DNA of 64,000 bases, taken from assembly GCA_932294295.1 (NCBI GenBank), contig OW028579.1, positions 34,731,250-34,795,249 of the forward strand, read 5' to 3'. Positions 42,178 to 53,566 of the stretch are shown here, one piece after another. Position 1 is the first letter of the stretch; every line of letters starts with the position of its first letter. Both the position numbers and the translations under genes were made by a program. The stretch is from Alitta virens (Eukaryota > Annelida > Polychaeta > Phyllodocida > Nereididae). A model generated the notes under the pieces. The model had not been told where the DNA came from. It saw nothing but the letters and a program-made list of their open reading frames with translations, and searched no databases.

Positions 42178-43624
42178 CTGAAATATGAAAAAGGGACATA
42201 TGAATGAAAGTACAAGCACTTCCACACTTATATTTTCTTCTACATTTATTTAGCTCATTCATATGTTGGCATTTCAGCTGGATCTTCAATTATCATACAA
42301 ATACTCCATATCCATATTACATGCAGGCCATTTTGTTATGACATGACTAAATTATAGCAATTGCACTTTCTGAACCTCAGTTTACATGTATTTCATACTT
42401 GTTTCAAAATAATTGAAAATTAAAAGAAAAAAACAACAACTTCAAAATGGTGTTATTTGCTACATGCCCTAAACCCTCAGTGACACTTTACAATGATATG
42501 CATATAGTTTTGGAGAATTTAAGTGTTTATATGTATAAATATTTTGCCTCGTCTAGCCTAGATATTATATACCAAATCAAGGACACCAATTCATTTGACA
42601 ATCCTGCTAATATCCAAGTGCCCTTTTGAATAATAAAAAATAGCTTACAGGGTGCTAACAGCAATAACCATGAAAAGGGCCAACATGAAAAATTGTCAAT
42701 TAAAGTGCCTAAAGCAAGGGTGTGCAGGGACAGAACTTTTTTTTTTCATTGTGCGATCTATATAGATTCCTAATAACTTTCAGAATACATAATTTAGTGA
42801 TATCGTTGAAATGTGCATATCCTTGCATAATACCACATTATCAGTGAACTATTGTAATGACAAACACCTGGATTTCTCAATGGTTTTGTTCTTTACCCCT
42901 AAAAATTATGTTTATGGATAAAATTTCTTTGTACAGTGAAATTATATCGGTATATATGCACAAAGGTTAATGTATCATGTAAAAATGTAGAAGGAGATAA
43001 GATAGTTTAAACATACATCTGATCTATTTTATCTTATCTAATCATACGTGAGATGCATTTTATCAGTTTACCTGGTAAACTGAATCATACAAATTCTGGG
43101 CCTCGACTTTGAAAAGTTTCAAAAAAGGTGTTTGTGAACAACTAAAGTATATTTATGTATATTTCTAAAATAAATAAATTAAGTGATAAGTCCTTATAAC
43201 TGAAAATCATGTAGGTAATTCTAGTTATTTTAAATAACAAATTTAACCGACTAGTAATGCAAATAGTTCCTTATCATTACATTACAATGTTGAATGCAGC
43301 AAATAGTATAATAACAGTTTGGTTTCGAAAACATAGGCATTATAATTAGAATAACTGAAATTTAAAAAAATACATACACCCTCATGAACAAAACTGATGC
43401 ATTGTTATGGAAGTGCGCACATGGGTTATACATTATGTAAAGAAAATGAAATATATAAATTATTCTCCCTTGATTATGTAAACAGAATCAGAGACTTGTA
43501 ATTTCATAAATAATCTAACAAACTTAATTATCAGAATCTAGGCATTGTCATAATTACTGAGCTCTCAAAAACTTTTCAGTGTAAATGCAATGTTAGTAGT
43601 AAATAACTTCAAGTTCGATCTTAC
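42178..43624 (-). other. Probable intron or spacer of the transposase gene
   Basis: AT-rich, no open frame of note; bounded by a GTAAGA donor and a TTTCAG acceptor on the minus strand. Confidence 0.5.
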
Positions 43625-43834
43625 CTGCAGTCCTTGGATGTCACTAGTTTCATCCAGCCAATGATCCAGTAACGTCTCAATGATGTCAGCATGATTGACA
43701 GGCCTCTGTAGATTCTCCATCATCTTGGTTCGAACTTTGTTGATCTTCTCCATCATTCTGGACTTCACTTCATTGTCACCTGGCACTTCTAGTCTGAAGT
43801 GAGCAGCTTTCTGTCGCTTAGTAATCTGACTCAT
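43625..43834 (-). CDS. Probable 5' exon of the Kolobok-like transposase gene
   Basis: 70 codons from ATG at 43834 to a donor (CTGCAG|GTAAGA, boundary at 43625). Residues are basic with 'KSRMMEKINKVRTKMMENL' and 'RPVNHADIIETLLDHWLDE', predicted helical. It lies 1.45 kb upstream of the main ORF on the same strand, and the nearest acceptor is at 42178. A phase-0 join leads to a stop about 18 codons later, so the actual splice pattern is uncertain or this could encode a separate small protein. Confidence 0.5.
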
Positions 43835-44395
43835 TTTGCATAGAATGATGTTGGATGCTGAATGTTATGATGTTGACTGGTCAAGCAATTGCACAAATAT
43901 GATAATGGCCAGAGTTTCTTTCTCTGTTTTTCAAAATGTACAGCCCATATCATTGCATAAGCAATATTTACTCCCATTAATAACATCAGAAGACAATCAA
44001 GTGCAAGAAGTCACGGTCACAAGGTTATTGTAATTTGCAATGTGTCTGGAACTGGTTACTCAGTTATCAAAAACTGTGACATGATATGACACTTTGAATT
44101 ATGTGTCATAATAATTTAAAAAGGAACTCGGAGTATCCATTTGATATCAAATTATCAATAGATGATATCAACTTCAATACAGACATAGGACCTTGTTTTG
44201 TAATAGGTTACATAACACCACATGCAGCCGTAGTTGGTACAATGCTATTGTCGGGAGTTCTATTGTTTCTGCTAATCCCCCCTCTACCCCCCCCCCCCAC
44301 CACCCCCCACCACAGTCTGACTGTGTTGCATTGCAGCATTCTAAAGTTGAATTCAGTGAGTTACACATCACAATTATTTATCGAAATAATTTATC
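43835..44395. promoter_or_regulatory. Putative bidirectional promoter region of the Kolobok-like element
   Basis: 561 bp between divergent start codons, including a C-rich tract (CCCCCCCCCC and CACCACCCCCCACCAC) at 44277-44310. No clear TATA box was assigned. Confidence 0.35.
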
Positions 44396-44908
44396 ATGAG
44401 TGACAGGGAGATGGTTCGTCTTTGGCTGAATGAAGAGCAAAGGCTTCTCATTGAGGCCATGTGGATACACAATGGATGGGACCTCGAAATAGCTGATGAT
44501 GCATATGACAATAATGGAGAAATAGTGGAAGATGAACACCCAGTTATAGTGCATCCAGTGGAGGGTGAAGCAGAGTGTCCATTATGTTTTTGCAAACCTT
44601 GTGTGACAAATGTGAGATTCAGACAAATGTGGTGGGATCAACCTAATGTCCCTCACAGAAACAATCACAAGCGGAGAAAGCCAATTTACAAACGTTTTTG
44701 GGTGATGTTAGCTAACAGAGGGGCATGGAAGGATCCTCGTTACATGGCAAGGAAGGCACTTGCACAAAGTGGTCAAGTGGATCATCCAGCATGGGTTGGA
44801 CCTGGAGTATATCCTAGGGACATTATGCCACAATGTGTGCTTGATCTTGTTAGAACTTGGTGGCCCAATCTTCTAAAACAGATTTACATGGGACACAGAT
44901 GGCAGTGA
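44396..44908 (+). CDS. Divergent accessory ORF of the Kolobok-like element, function unknown
   Basis: 170 residues, ATG start, transcribed away from the transposase; about 560 bp separate the two start codons. The N-terminus is acidic, followed by a compact cysteine cluster CPLCFCKPC (residues about 61-69), 'RFRQMWWDQP', and a basic Arg/Lys/Trp-rich region 'RRKPIYKRFWVMLANRG' and 'WKDPRYMARK', ending with 'YPRDIMPQCVLDLVRTWWPN'. The Cys cluster suggests metal binding and the basic part suggests nucleic-acid binding. It is uninterrupted in an apparently young element, which argues it is a real gene. I do not recognise a named family. Confidence 0.6.
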   Translation: MSDREMVRLWLNEEQRLLIEAMWIHNGWDLEIADDAYDNNGEIVEDEHPVIVHPVEGEAECPLCFCKPCVTNVRFRQMWWDQPNVPHRNNHKRRKPIYKRFWVMLANRGAWKDPRYMARKALAQSGQVDHPAWVGPGVYPRDIMPQCVLDLVRTWWPNLLKQIYMGHRWQ

Positions 44909-45243
44909 TTGAATCAGGACTATTTCGGACAATTGCTAGTCTTATCTTGTGGAAATGTACATGGATTATGATGAATGACAAGTTAGAATTATTGGAATTA
45001 TTCCACAGACACTGAAAAATGTTTGCTTGTTTGGATTTATATTTCAACATGGAGTTCATGGATTGAATAAATGTTGATCATCACCATTGTGAAATTGTCA
45101 TATTCTATCGTTATTTTTCCCATTGATTACTCAACTACTGAGGTGAGGCTTTAAAATATTTTCTAACTACTTGAAATCAACAAAATTCATTTTAGTTTAT
45201 TTATTCTGCACTTGCAAAGTTGTCAAATCAATAACATACAGAC

Positions 45244-45310
45244 CACGTGGTTTTCTCCATATGTCAACTACCCACGTGGCTTGTGAGGATGTGGCTCTAC
45301 AGGTCACGTG
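45244..45310. promoter_or_regulatory. Three CACGTG palindromes in the right subterminal region of the Kolobok-like element
   Basis: CACGTG occurs at 45244-45249, 45273-45278 and 45305-45310. Repeated subterminal palindromes in DNA transposons are often transposase or host-factor sites; here that is an inference. Confidence 0.4.
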
Positions 45311-46204
45311 ATTGTCAACCAATAACAGCCAAGCCCGGCCTGTCAATCATATTTGAAGTGCCGTGCTGTGCTTGCGACTATATTTCCAATTATAACCACT
45401 AATATACCAGCATTATTCAGAAAATAATTGCCAGTTATGATTTAGACTAATGTTTATGAACGAACTCAGGCAAAAATATAAGCTAGTGTGCATTAAATTC
45501 CTTGATTATAAAGATTTCACGCAGGGGGGAGGGAGATGTTGACTGCTTGAAGGCCAGACCCAGAATGATGGGGTGCCTCGATAGCGGCCTTATATACGGG
45601 ACCCCCGGCCTTTAATGCAGTTACAAGTGTACTAAGCAAAGAAGTAGCTAACTGTCATCATTGGCTAACAAATAACAAATTATCTATGCATATGGGCAAA
45701 ACTGAAACCATCATTTTATGCTTCAAACGTAAAAAACACTGAAATATATGGGAATAAAGTAAAAAAATTAAATCAGAAAATACCATACATTCTTTTAAAA
45801 GGGAAATTAAAAGGTTTTTGCTGCACAATGAAAGTCCACCTTTGTTATAAAAACTAATTTAATCGAGGTTGATTATAAATTCCATTCCCATGACTTACAG
45901 AACATCTTGACAGATTTCTGCACTTTGCTTTGTAAACTTAAGTTTGTGTACTTGCGAGGCACAAGTCGCCACTGGCTTCCAGCCTGCTATCTCACTTGTA
46001 ATATATATTTTTTTTCTACCTGTAATATATATGATTAAAGGGGGATGTTACAGCAGTGTTTAAGGAGAGGGCCAAATGGTCCATTGTGAAAGAGCCCAAC
46101 TTTTTTTTAAATTGAATCCTATGGTAAAATTTTCACCCAGAAAGTCACTTTAATGTTTTGAGGGTGTGATATTATGTTATGGATTATGAATCATATTCTC
46201 TTAC

Positions 46205-46337
46205 CATGGGCATAGTTCCTTCCATAGAGCACAGCCAAAATGATTCCAGCAGCAGAAGCCATTACTACAATCCATGCACTATATATAGCTCGATGTTTGA
46301 TGTAGCAGTTGTGTTTCTTGACAGCACTGTGTGGGGC
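46205..46337 (-). CDS. Candidate exon of a multi-span membrane protein, copy B
   Basis: Copy B counterpart of 14527-14659 with the same splice signals and frame. Confidence 0.35.
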
Positions 46338-46474
46338 CTAAAACTGATGGAGAAAATTACACTTTTTAAAACAATGAAGTGACATGTGGTGAACCACACA
46401 TGTTTCAAACCTCATTCCCTCTGGGAAAAGCATAATGATTCTGTTGACAATGAAAACTCATAATGTCAATTGCG

Positions 46475-46718
46475 TAACAGGCTCTATAGGCCAAGTGGCA
46501 ATTGTTTCACTTCACACTATATAAACACTCAAGAAATAATGCTTTTCCAAATTTTGTCAAACATAGCCAAAATATGTCAGTGTGGCTATCACAAGGCACC
46601 ACTAGGCCATATAGAGTGTTACTGTATAACATTTCATTGGGGTAAGTGCAGTAGTGTTAGAGTTCAGCTCTAGAAACGAAAGTGTGAGTTAGAGTTCTGC
46701 TCTGGAAATGAAAGTGTC
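46475..46718 (+). repeat. Dispersed ~250-bp repeat, copy B2
   Basis: Copy B counterpart of 14797-15040. Confidence 0.7.
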
Positions 46719-48333
46719 ACCAGATGGCCTACCAGGGTATGCTCCCCCTACCAGACTTTTGCCGCAACTTCTGAGGATCTTACTATTATTCTGTACCTTT
46801 TAATTGTCCATGTGACACACCTTATACAGAGTGAATTGATGCTCACAAGATGTTTATATTGTGGCAAGTAATGTTCCTAAAATTACAAAATTATACAATT
46901 TTGTTGATTCACTTCCAGGGCTGGGGTCTGTATGTGTATGATGATGAAAAGTTGGAATTGTAAGTAATGTTTTTTTCTTTGGTCAACTTTTTGAAATATC
47001 GTATATTGTTCCAATGCTTCCAATACCGAAAATCAGGGGAAGCTCTACAATGCTCCCCCATTGAAATTGCTATATAATTCTTTATTTTTTATTTTTACTC
47101 TACAACATTTTGATTTTTAAAGATATAGCCTTAGAAATGTTGATCCTAGGCTCAGGTAGTCCGAAGTGAACCCAGTTCAGGTGAAGTGTCCATAGATAAA
47201 TTGAGCTATTGATACTGTAGATACAGTAGCAAAAGCAGTTTGGCTACTGGCATGTTATTGAAATTGCTGCAGGCCTAAAAACAATATTGACTATGACACT
47301 GTGGATGAAAGGCACCAACTGCTGAAGGGACCATCATAAATTTGACAGAGGGGGAGGGTAGCTTGACCAGGGCCAACCTTTCATGGTGCAGGTTCCAGCA
47401 TTCCTCAACCTGGAGTTAATTCCCTGGGCAAATCTCTGGTGAAGGGGCTAACTTCCTTTCTTGGGTTAACTTTACAGGTAAAGGTGCCAAGCTCCCGTGG
47501 GCTGGTGCTTCATGGAAAAGAACCAGTCTTTCTGGTTTTTAGTTTGGGGCCAAACTTGTCCAAACTTGTCCATAAAAGGGCCAGCTAACCTTCCAGGTTT
47601 GGGGCCATATGTCCAGGTGAATTGCTTGCCAACCCATGGCCCTGCCACCAAATGATGGCCCTTCACCAGAGTTTGCCTTCCGTTTTTTTATGCAGTGCCT
47701 ATATCCAAAATTGTATGTCTATGAGTTTCAGAATGCCCAAATCAAATTGGACTGAAGGGTGCAATATTCTTTAAATACTTTTTAGTCAAATGCAAAAATA
47801 TAGAGTACAATTTATCATACCATAGAATAAATTAAAGATATTTAATATTCATGTTAAATATTTGAATAAATCTATAATTTTGCAGTTACTTGCAATTTAA
47901 ACTTTTGCGCTAAGCTGATCCTGCATGGCCAGCTGATCCAGAAATGTTCAGAGCTTGCAGGGATCCATGCTTTTGGGTATGTTGCTCCAACTTTTGTGTG
48001 GTCTTTCGAAATTGTGAGAAAATGCTTCACTTACAGTTACTTTCATAAATACGGTTGACTCTACCTGTCTGTAGTGAACTGTACCCGGCTGTGATCTAAA
48101 GATGCTAAAGCCAGCTGCTTCAGTCCACTTCTATAGCTAATAATTGGCTTACATCTACTACCAGATAAATATAAACCTTGGTGGTAAATGTCAGAAATTA
48201 ATCTAATATTTCATAAATATGTACTTTTTGATCCGGTTTTGAGTAGCCAGCTATGACAGCTTTGTCTAGGTTCAATTTGACGGGCGTTTTTGATATATAA
48301 ATGAAACTAATGTAGATTCTGTACCCGATGCAG

Positions 48334-48540
48334 TGACACCTATATTCTCCACTAGATGACATAACACTTCTACTCTCCAGTAGAAATAACAGCTAGGCCT
48401 ATATTCTCTAGCAAGTGCAATCACACCTATATTCTCCAGTAGATAAAATAACACCTACATTCTGCAGTAGATGCGACAAAACATAGATTCTTTGGTAGAT
48501 GCATAACACCTATATTCTCCAGTAGATGCAATAACACAAG
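48334..48540. repeat. ~29-bp minisatellite, copy B
   Basis: Counterpart of 16654-16862 with the same number of units by eye. Confidence 0.75.
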
Positions 48541-48809
48541 TTTGATACAATGTATGAAAATTTTAAACTTTTTAAAGTATTTCTTTATTTTTGACCAGTC
48601 TGACAAGTATTTGACCAACGGTCCATCACATTATTCCCACCAGCTGGCAATATCGTGATACAACAATGATCACCGGATTAAACAGAAAGTTATTTGTGAA
48701 TCCAATCCTTAATTCAAAGTATTAGTTAGTTCAATAACATTATATGTAAACTCACAAATTACCAGGATATTTCCCAGAAAGTAATCATCGATCACAACAT
48801 GTAAATTGG

Positions 48810-48857
48810 TATAAAACCACTGAATTAGAGTCACTGGCCAGGATTCTGCATCTAATG
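48810..48857 (+). promoter_or_regulatory. TATA box and putative 5' non-coding exon of the DUF4430 gene, copy C
   Basis: Same arrangement as in copy B: TATAAAA at 48810-48816 and donor GTAAGT at 48858. Just upstream, B has a tandem duplication of a ~40-bp segment (ACAAGGATATTT..AAATAATCATCGATCACAA) that C has only once. Confidence 0.55.
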
Positions 48858-50306
48858 GTAAGTTGAGGAATATGGGAATGTTATAATCATGTATTAAGCA
48901 TTGTGATAAACAAGTAAATTTTACATTAATTTCTCACATGTAATTCTTTGAAATATAATATTTTTTCAATTACAGTGCTGGATAAAACAATTTAACAAAA
49001 ATACTGTCAATGCACTATTTTAGTATATATGGTTTAACCTTCATTTTAATGCGAAAAGTAAAAATAAAAATTGTTTGGAAAAATTTAAGATATTTCAATT
49101 TTCAGTTTTTGGTTAATCACACCCCATGGTACTTTATGGTACCTGGATTTAGGAAGTTAAAACTAAACCCTGGATTTTATTCAGGAGCACTATGAATAGC
49201 CACATACACAATTGTTATGCATACTTGCTCGATACATCTGATACAAAGCTACACAACATAAGTCTAAACTATCTGTGCTAAATGTTGAAAGATCAGATAA
49301 TCTCAAATTAAGATTGATACAAGCATGAATCAATCCAAGAGATTGCTATCTTTCACATTTTAGGGGTATACGTTTTTTTCTTTAATGTAAATATTTCTGC
49401 TTGCAGTATTCTATTTGAAGGTAAATTGATGACTTGACCTGCAGCAGCGCTGAAACACCTATTGGAAATGGCTTCTTTTGTTTGGCTATCTCTTCTACTA
49501 ATGTTCCTCGGGGACCAAGTGGTAAGATCATTATATTTTTATTTTTCCTTTTCTCGTTTGCATAAAACTATTTGCCTCTGTGCAGTTGTATTTTTAACCC
49601 TCAGCGAATTTCTATCTATGTACAAAGAGAACCATCACTTTTCTCATTGAACAATAATCGTTGAATCTGCTGGCAAGAGAAGGAGGATGCTTCCTCCAGC
49701 AGTGATGAAGATTTTTAGTCTTCATGACATATATTGACAGGCTACCATTTTGGTCATTCTAGAATAAAAAAATAAAAATTAATAAAACAAAGCTGTACCA
49801 CCCTTTAAGTCTCCATGTTTAGCCCCCCACACAAAATCGCCCTTTTTCTTGTTAAAGAACTGGAACTTATCAAAACCTCTCCTGACATATCTTTTCCATT
49901 TTCTGATAGGAAAGGGGGCAGTCAAAATTGTGGGTGGGTGTTAATTGGCTATCAGATAACAGGGAAATACCCTCAGCTGATACCCTGAACAACCGTTTTT
50001 TTTCCCCCTGTGTGTAAAACGTTGAGACATGGATTGATAAGATTTTTTCTTCTGTTTGGCTTCAACAAGCTTTTTCAAGTCTTCTGGAGTAATACCCATA
50101 GGGCTTGTGTCACAAACTTCAGCCATGAATGCTCCTCCTCCTCTTCCTGTCTCGTCGTCTCTCGTCCTTTCCAAGTCTAGGCTGTCCTCGCTTACACTGG
50201 TGGAGCCCCCATGAAGCGAATGACTGTGCTGTTCAGTGAAGGATTGTCACCTTCATCCTCAAAAGTGTCCTTTTTTTTTTAGTGAGTTTGTTCAGAACGG
50301 AACGGA

Positions 50307-52039
50307 TCATGTATGAAACAGCTCAGGTTTTCTAACAACCACCTGTAGTCTGCCTTTGTGTGTTGCCTGGTCCTCAGCTATTGCTCTAATGGCCCATCTA
50401 TGCTTTTTCATGGCTGATTTATAAGACTCAGGAGGTCTACGGTTGTTGGTCAAGACATTTTTGGCTATTTCACCTATTGACCTTATTTGGGCCTTTTCAG
50501 CATGTTTCAAAAGTTCTTTAACCTGCTTCTTAGGTAAAGTTGCAACAGCTTGGAGAAATATGATATTTTCTTTGATCAAGTTCATTTTTGGGGCACGTAA
50601 ATACTGTCTGATCCTGTGGAAAAATGTTAGTCTTCAGTTTAAAACGGTTATAAATATTGGCTGATAAGTCCACAACAAGGTATCCATAATTTTGAGCTGT
50701 TGCCAGATTGTAGCTAGCCATGAAATAAGGAACCTGGGTGGGCATAGTTTGAGAAGCCAGAGTTTTAATCTGCCGTGTGCTACGGTTGTTTCTGAACAGA
50801 CATATGTATTGTGAATTTAGACCTATCTCTCGTACAGCCTTGCTTGCATGACACATGTTTTGCAAGGTTATAATGCATGAGATGTGACAGTGATGGCATT
50901 GTCCTCTGAACTACTCATTTTGTCATCCAGTACCAAAAGTGTTTCACCTTTTGTGTTCTGCCAAATGTGCACTAGTTCATCTTTTGTTGGTATATCAGTC
51001 CTAAATTCTATCAGGTCACATAGAGAGGCCTCCAGTTCTTCGTACTTATCTTGACAGATGGAAAAACAATATATGATTTTGCTGACCCGGTGTTTGAACA
51101 TTTCCTCATGGTGCAGTAAGAAGTTTTTCTCAAAAAACCTTTTTGCTGCTTGGCTCGAACCAATGACAAGTATGTTTTTCGGCAGTTCAAACTGTGTCAA
51201 GGAACCCTGGACACTGGTCATGATGTTAACAGCTTTGCTGATCGCGCTAAAATGATTACACTTCATATACAGCGCGGTTTTTGTCTATCTTTAGGCTGCC
51301 GGGAACTTTGTAAAAATTATGAGTGTGGTAGGTCTTATCAACTGCTTGTCAAATTTTATTGACACTCTCATGTTTCCGCGCCGTTTCAGTGGAATGACAT
51401 CATCATTTGAACCTGTGTTTGACGGTTTGGAGAAAAACCTGTAAAGGCAGTAACCGCCAGGATAGTCAGATCTGGTAATAGGGATAGCACAATCATAGCC
51501 ATCAACACCACACAGGGTCTCGTAAGCATCCATGTACTGACTGTTCAAGCTATCATCTGATGTTGTGGTATACCGTGGTTGAATGGGGCCTTGTGATAGG
51601 TCTTGACAGTCAACAGTGACAGCTATGCTCAAAAAGGGAGGGGTTCTCTGTCAATGTGCTGTGGTTTGCTGAGTCTGAGACCAGACCGCATACCATTTCG
51701 GCAGGTACGCGACCATTGAAAGGGTCATTAAACTCACCTAAGAACACACCCCTCGCCAAGGTGAATTTTTTTACTTCTGTCTTAATGTATGGGAAAATTG
51801 CAGGCCTGGTCTGCAGCAACTCAGCACGTGACACTGAAATGATAGGATCAACATCAACCATTGCAACCTCCAGGGACGCCCTTGGTTATGACAACCTTGA
51901 ATTTCCCAATGGTATTTTTTGGGGCCAAGAGGCAGAACTCGGGCATACTCAGGTAGAGCGTCAAACTTAGTGGCACACCCATTAGGAATGAAACGACCGA
52001 CCTCCAAGATGTCACTGTACAAGTGACCACACATGTCAT
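50307..52039 (-). pseudogene. Polinton capsid-ATPase-small protein remnants, copy C
   Basis: Same cluster as 24505-26237. Major capsid pieces are at 51610-51861 and 51291-51632, ATPase pieces at 50868-51266 and 50530-50865, and the 92-aa protein at 50307-50585. The same frame breaks as in copy B are present, so they predate the duplication. A few private substitutions occur (for example KTLCG to ETLCG in the capsid). Confidence 0.72.
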
Positions 52040-52652
52040 GTTCTTTTGAATTTTGAAAATACTTAGCTCTTTTTTTTCATGCCCAAGTTATCATTCGCTT
52101 GCCAATTAGGATTACCTAATTTCCCACCTGTGTCCTTGTAATACATAGCCATCTGGAGAGTACCATTGTCTTCGCTAGTTTATAGCAAAGCCTTCATGTA
52201 GGCCTAATAGGGATAGGACTGGTCTGAATGAGTTAGAACTTTGTTCTGTAGGGCAGCATCAACTCTGAAGTTGTTAACAACACCAACGGCTGCAGTTATT
52301 TTTCCGTCATTTGTCTTTTTCAGTCTTTGAACTGTCACTCCCCTCACCACCTTCACCTTCTCCTTCACTATCTGACTCATCTCGGGTTAAAATTCTGGGG
52401 TCTGAATGACCTTACCATTGCTGCCAACTATCTTGCACGTTATGTTCAACCTTTTGGATCGCAGATCGAGATAAGACCCCCCATTACTAGGTACACTGAA
52501 CTGGATGACCCCCTGATTTGAATAGTCATTAATGGGGTAATATGTTGTAGAGTGCATTCTTCTCACCCCGACGTTTTACAAAGGCTTCTCAAAAATAGCC
52601 AGCTCCTCTGAATAGCCCACATACGAATCTGACAAGACAAACTGTGTCATGT

Positions 52653-53312
52653 TCAAAAAAATTTTCTTAAGCAAAAAACCAATATATGAAACAGCACCAG
52701 AGTTCTAATCATCAAATGTATCCTTGACCCTCTTGATCTTAGACTTCGTAGTGGCCACAGCACTCTTGCGATTCCTTGAGCTGTCTGTAGGTTCTCCGGT
52801 CTATCTCTTGTTCCAAGAAAGCTTTGTAATCGCCTCCCCCCTCTGTAGAATAGTACTGTGTTGTAAGCCATTATGAAAAAAAATATTTCTAAGGGTTCTT
52901 CTTGCAAGTGTAACGTGCACAACATGTGTCCAGCAGCGAATGAGGGTGCACCCCCTTGGCTATCCGTTAAATAGATGTCAATTGTGACAAGGATGTCCAC
53001 CGTTATGCGAACATAACGAGGGATCTTAAAGGTCACTGGAGTCCCGGGCTGGAGTTCAGTGGTGTATATTCTATTGAGGATGGGGTGCAGAGTAGTGTTA
53101 ACAATGCTGGGTTCACATGCGCTGGAGTTAATGGTTATGTAATCCGTCTTGTTACTGTCTCTAAATTTAGGGAGATTAATGTCAAGAACAGCAAGGCTCC
53201 ACAGGGCTCTTGATGTCAAATGGAGACACTTTGGTAGCCTAACTCTCAAGGCTACAGCACTGTTATCTGTAAAATAATCATCGCTCTGGTGACTGGAAAT
53301 GTAAATATACAT
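52653..53312 (-). CDS. Polinton minor capsid protein with downstream read-through, copy C
   Basis: The same penton-type protein (one substitution, R to W, in the 'SRALWSL' stretch) but open for 219 residues. An extra A in the poly-A run near 52874 removes the stop seen in A and B and joins the frame to the next remnant, beginning MAYNTVLFYRGGR. That second part looks like the start of another Polinton minor protein ('Y..GGG' pattern). The fusion is a decay product, not a designed two-domain gene. Confidence 0.55.
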   Translation of the reverse strand: MYIYISSHQSDDYFTDNSAVALRVRLPKCLHLTSRALWSLAVLDINLPKFRDSNKTDYITINSSACEPSIVNTTLHPILNRIYTTELQPGTPVTFKIPRYVRITVDILVTIDIYLTDSQGGAPSFAAGHMLCTLHLQEEPLEIFFFIMAYNTVLFYRGGRRLQSFLGTRDRPENLQTAQGIARVLWPLRSLRSRGSRIHLMIRTLVLFHILVFCLRKFF

Positions 53313-53566
53313 TGTTGTAATGACTTCCCGGCGTATGTTTTAATGTTTGCTGTAGGTATGTAGGTTTTGAACTTTTCTGAATATCCGTTCAAGCTCACAA
53401 GACTGCATTTTTTACCTCTTACTGTTTTTGTTGATAAGACCTTGTTGATTTTATATTCGATATCTTCAGGATTTTTTACATGAACTTTCTAAAGCTCCTG
53501 TTGATAGAGTGAACATCATCTGATAGGTCCTTCACCTTGTAACATGGCGGGTGGGATGGTATCCTA

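Larger units (their letters stand above)
40179..45611. mobile_element. Kolobok-like DNA transposon (TTAA target), copy B only
   Basis: A 5433-bp insert flanked by TTAA (40175-40178 and 45612-45615). Copy A has the undisturbed GACCTTAATGCAG. The termini are perfect 12-bp inverted repeats AGGCCGGGGGTC...GACCCCCGGCCT. It carries a 446-codon uninterrupted DDE-type transposase ORF on the minus strand with an upstream exon, and a divergent plus-strand ORF. TTAA targets are used by Kolobok and piggyBac. The transposase pattern (D...WH..K..., then C/H pairs, then a late E in 'HVESFNN') is more like Kolobok. Intact ORF, perfect termini and a clean empty site indicate a recent insertion. Confidence 0.85.
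38690..46030 (+). mobile_element. CR1/L2/Rex-like LINE fragment, copy B, split by Kolobok-like element
   Basis: The same LINE as in A, without the SINE-like insert and with about 35 bp more between 'STDTCLIYL' and motif A. The open frame 39710-40024 contains 'ILVRAVLVQVESF', 'ELQSGFRSKYSTD' and 'LLMLDVQKAFDSVNHR'. The GVPQGSILGP motif is at about 40070-40105. The element is interrupted at TTAA 40175-40178 by the transposon and resumes at 45612 with the RT thumb-side 'NNKLSMHMGKTE' stretch. YADD is missing here too, so that loss predates the duplication. Confidence 0.8.
22818..48675. repeat. Tandem segmental duplication, copy B (complete)
   Basis: The only complete copy, 25.9 kb including a private 5.4-kb Kolobok-like insert at 40179-45611. 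It begins at GATTAAACAG just after the LTR element and ends at the same motif starting copy C (48676). It contains the complete two-domain DUF4430 gene, the Polinton remnant in its intron 1, and the LINE fragment. Bases 26015-35599 match A almost perfectly. Bases from about 36090 to 38412 match C almost perfectly. Confidence 0.95.

Noticed and set aside
44277..44310. C-rich CCACCCCCC tract as a G-quadruplex or functional element
   Set aside because: The run pattern on the G strand is irregular and short; nothing supports a role beyond simple repeat.
40179..45611. piggyBac assignment based on the TTAA target
   Set aside because: The transposase motif order, with a 'DRWH..K' segment and a late HVESFNN glutamate, looks more like Kolobok than the DDD-type piggyBac core. 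A profile search would decide.
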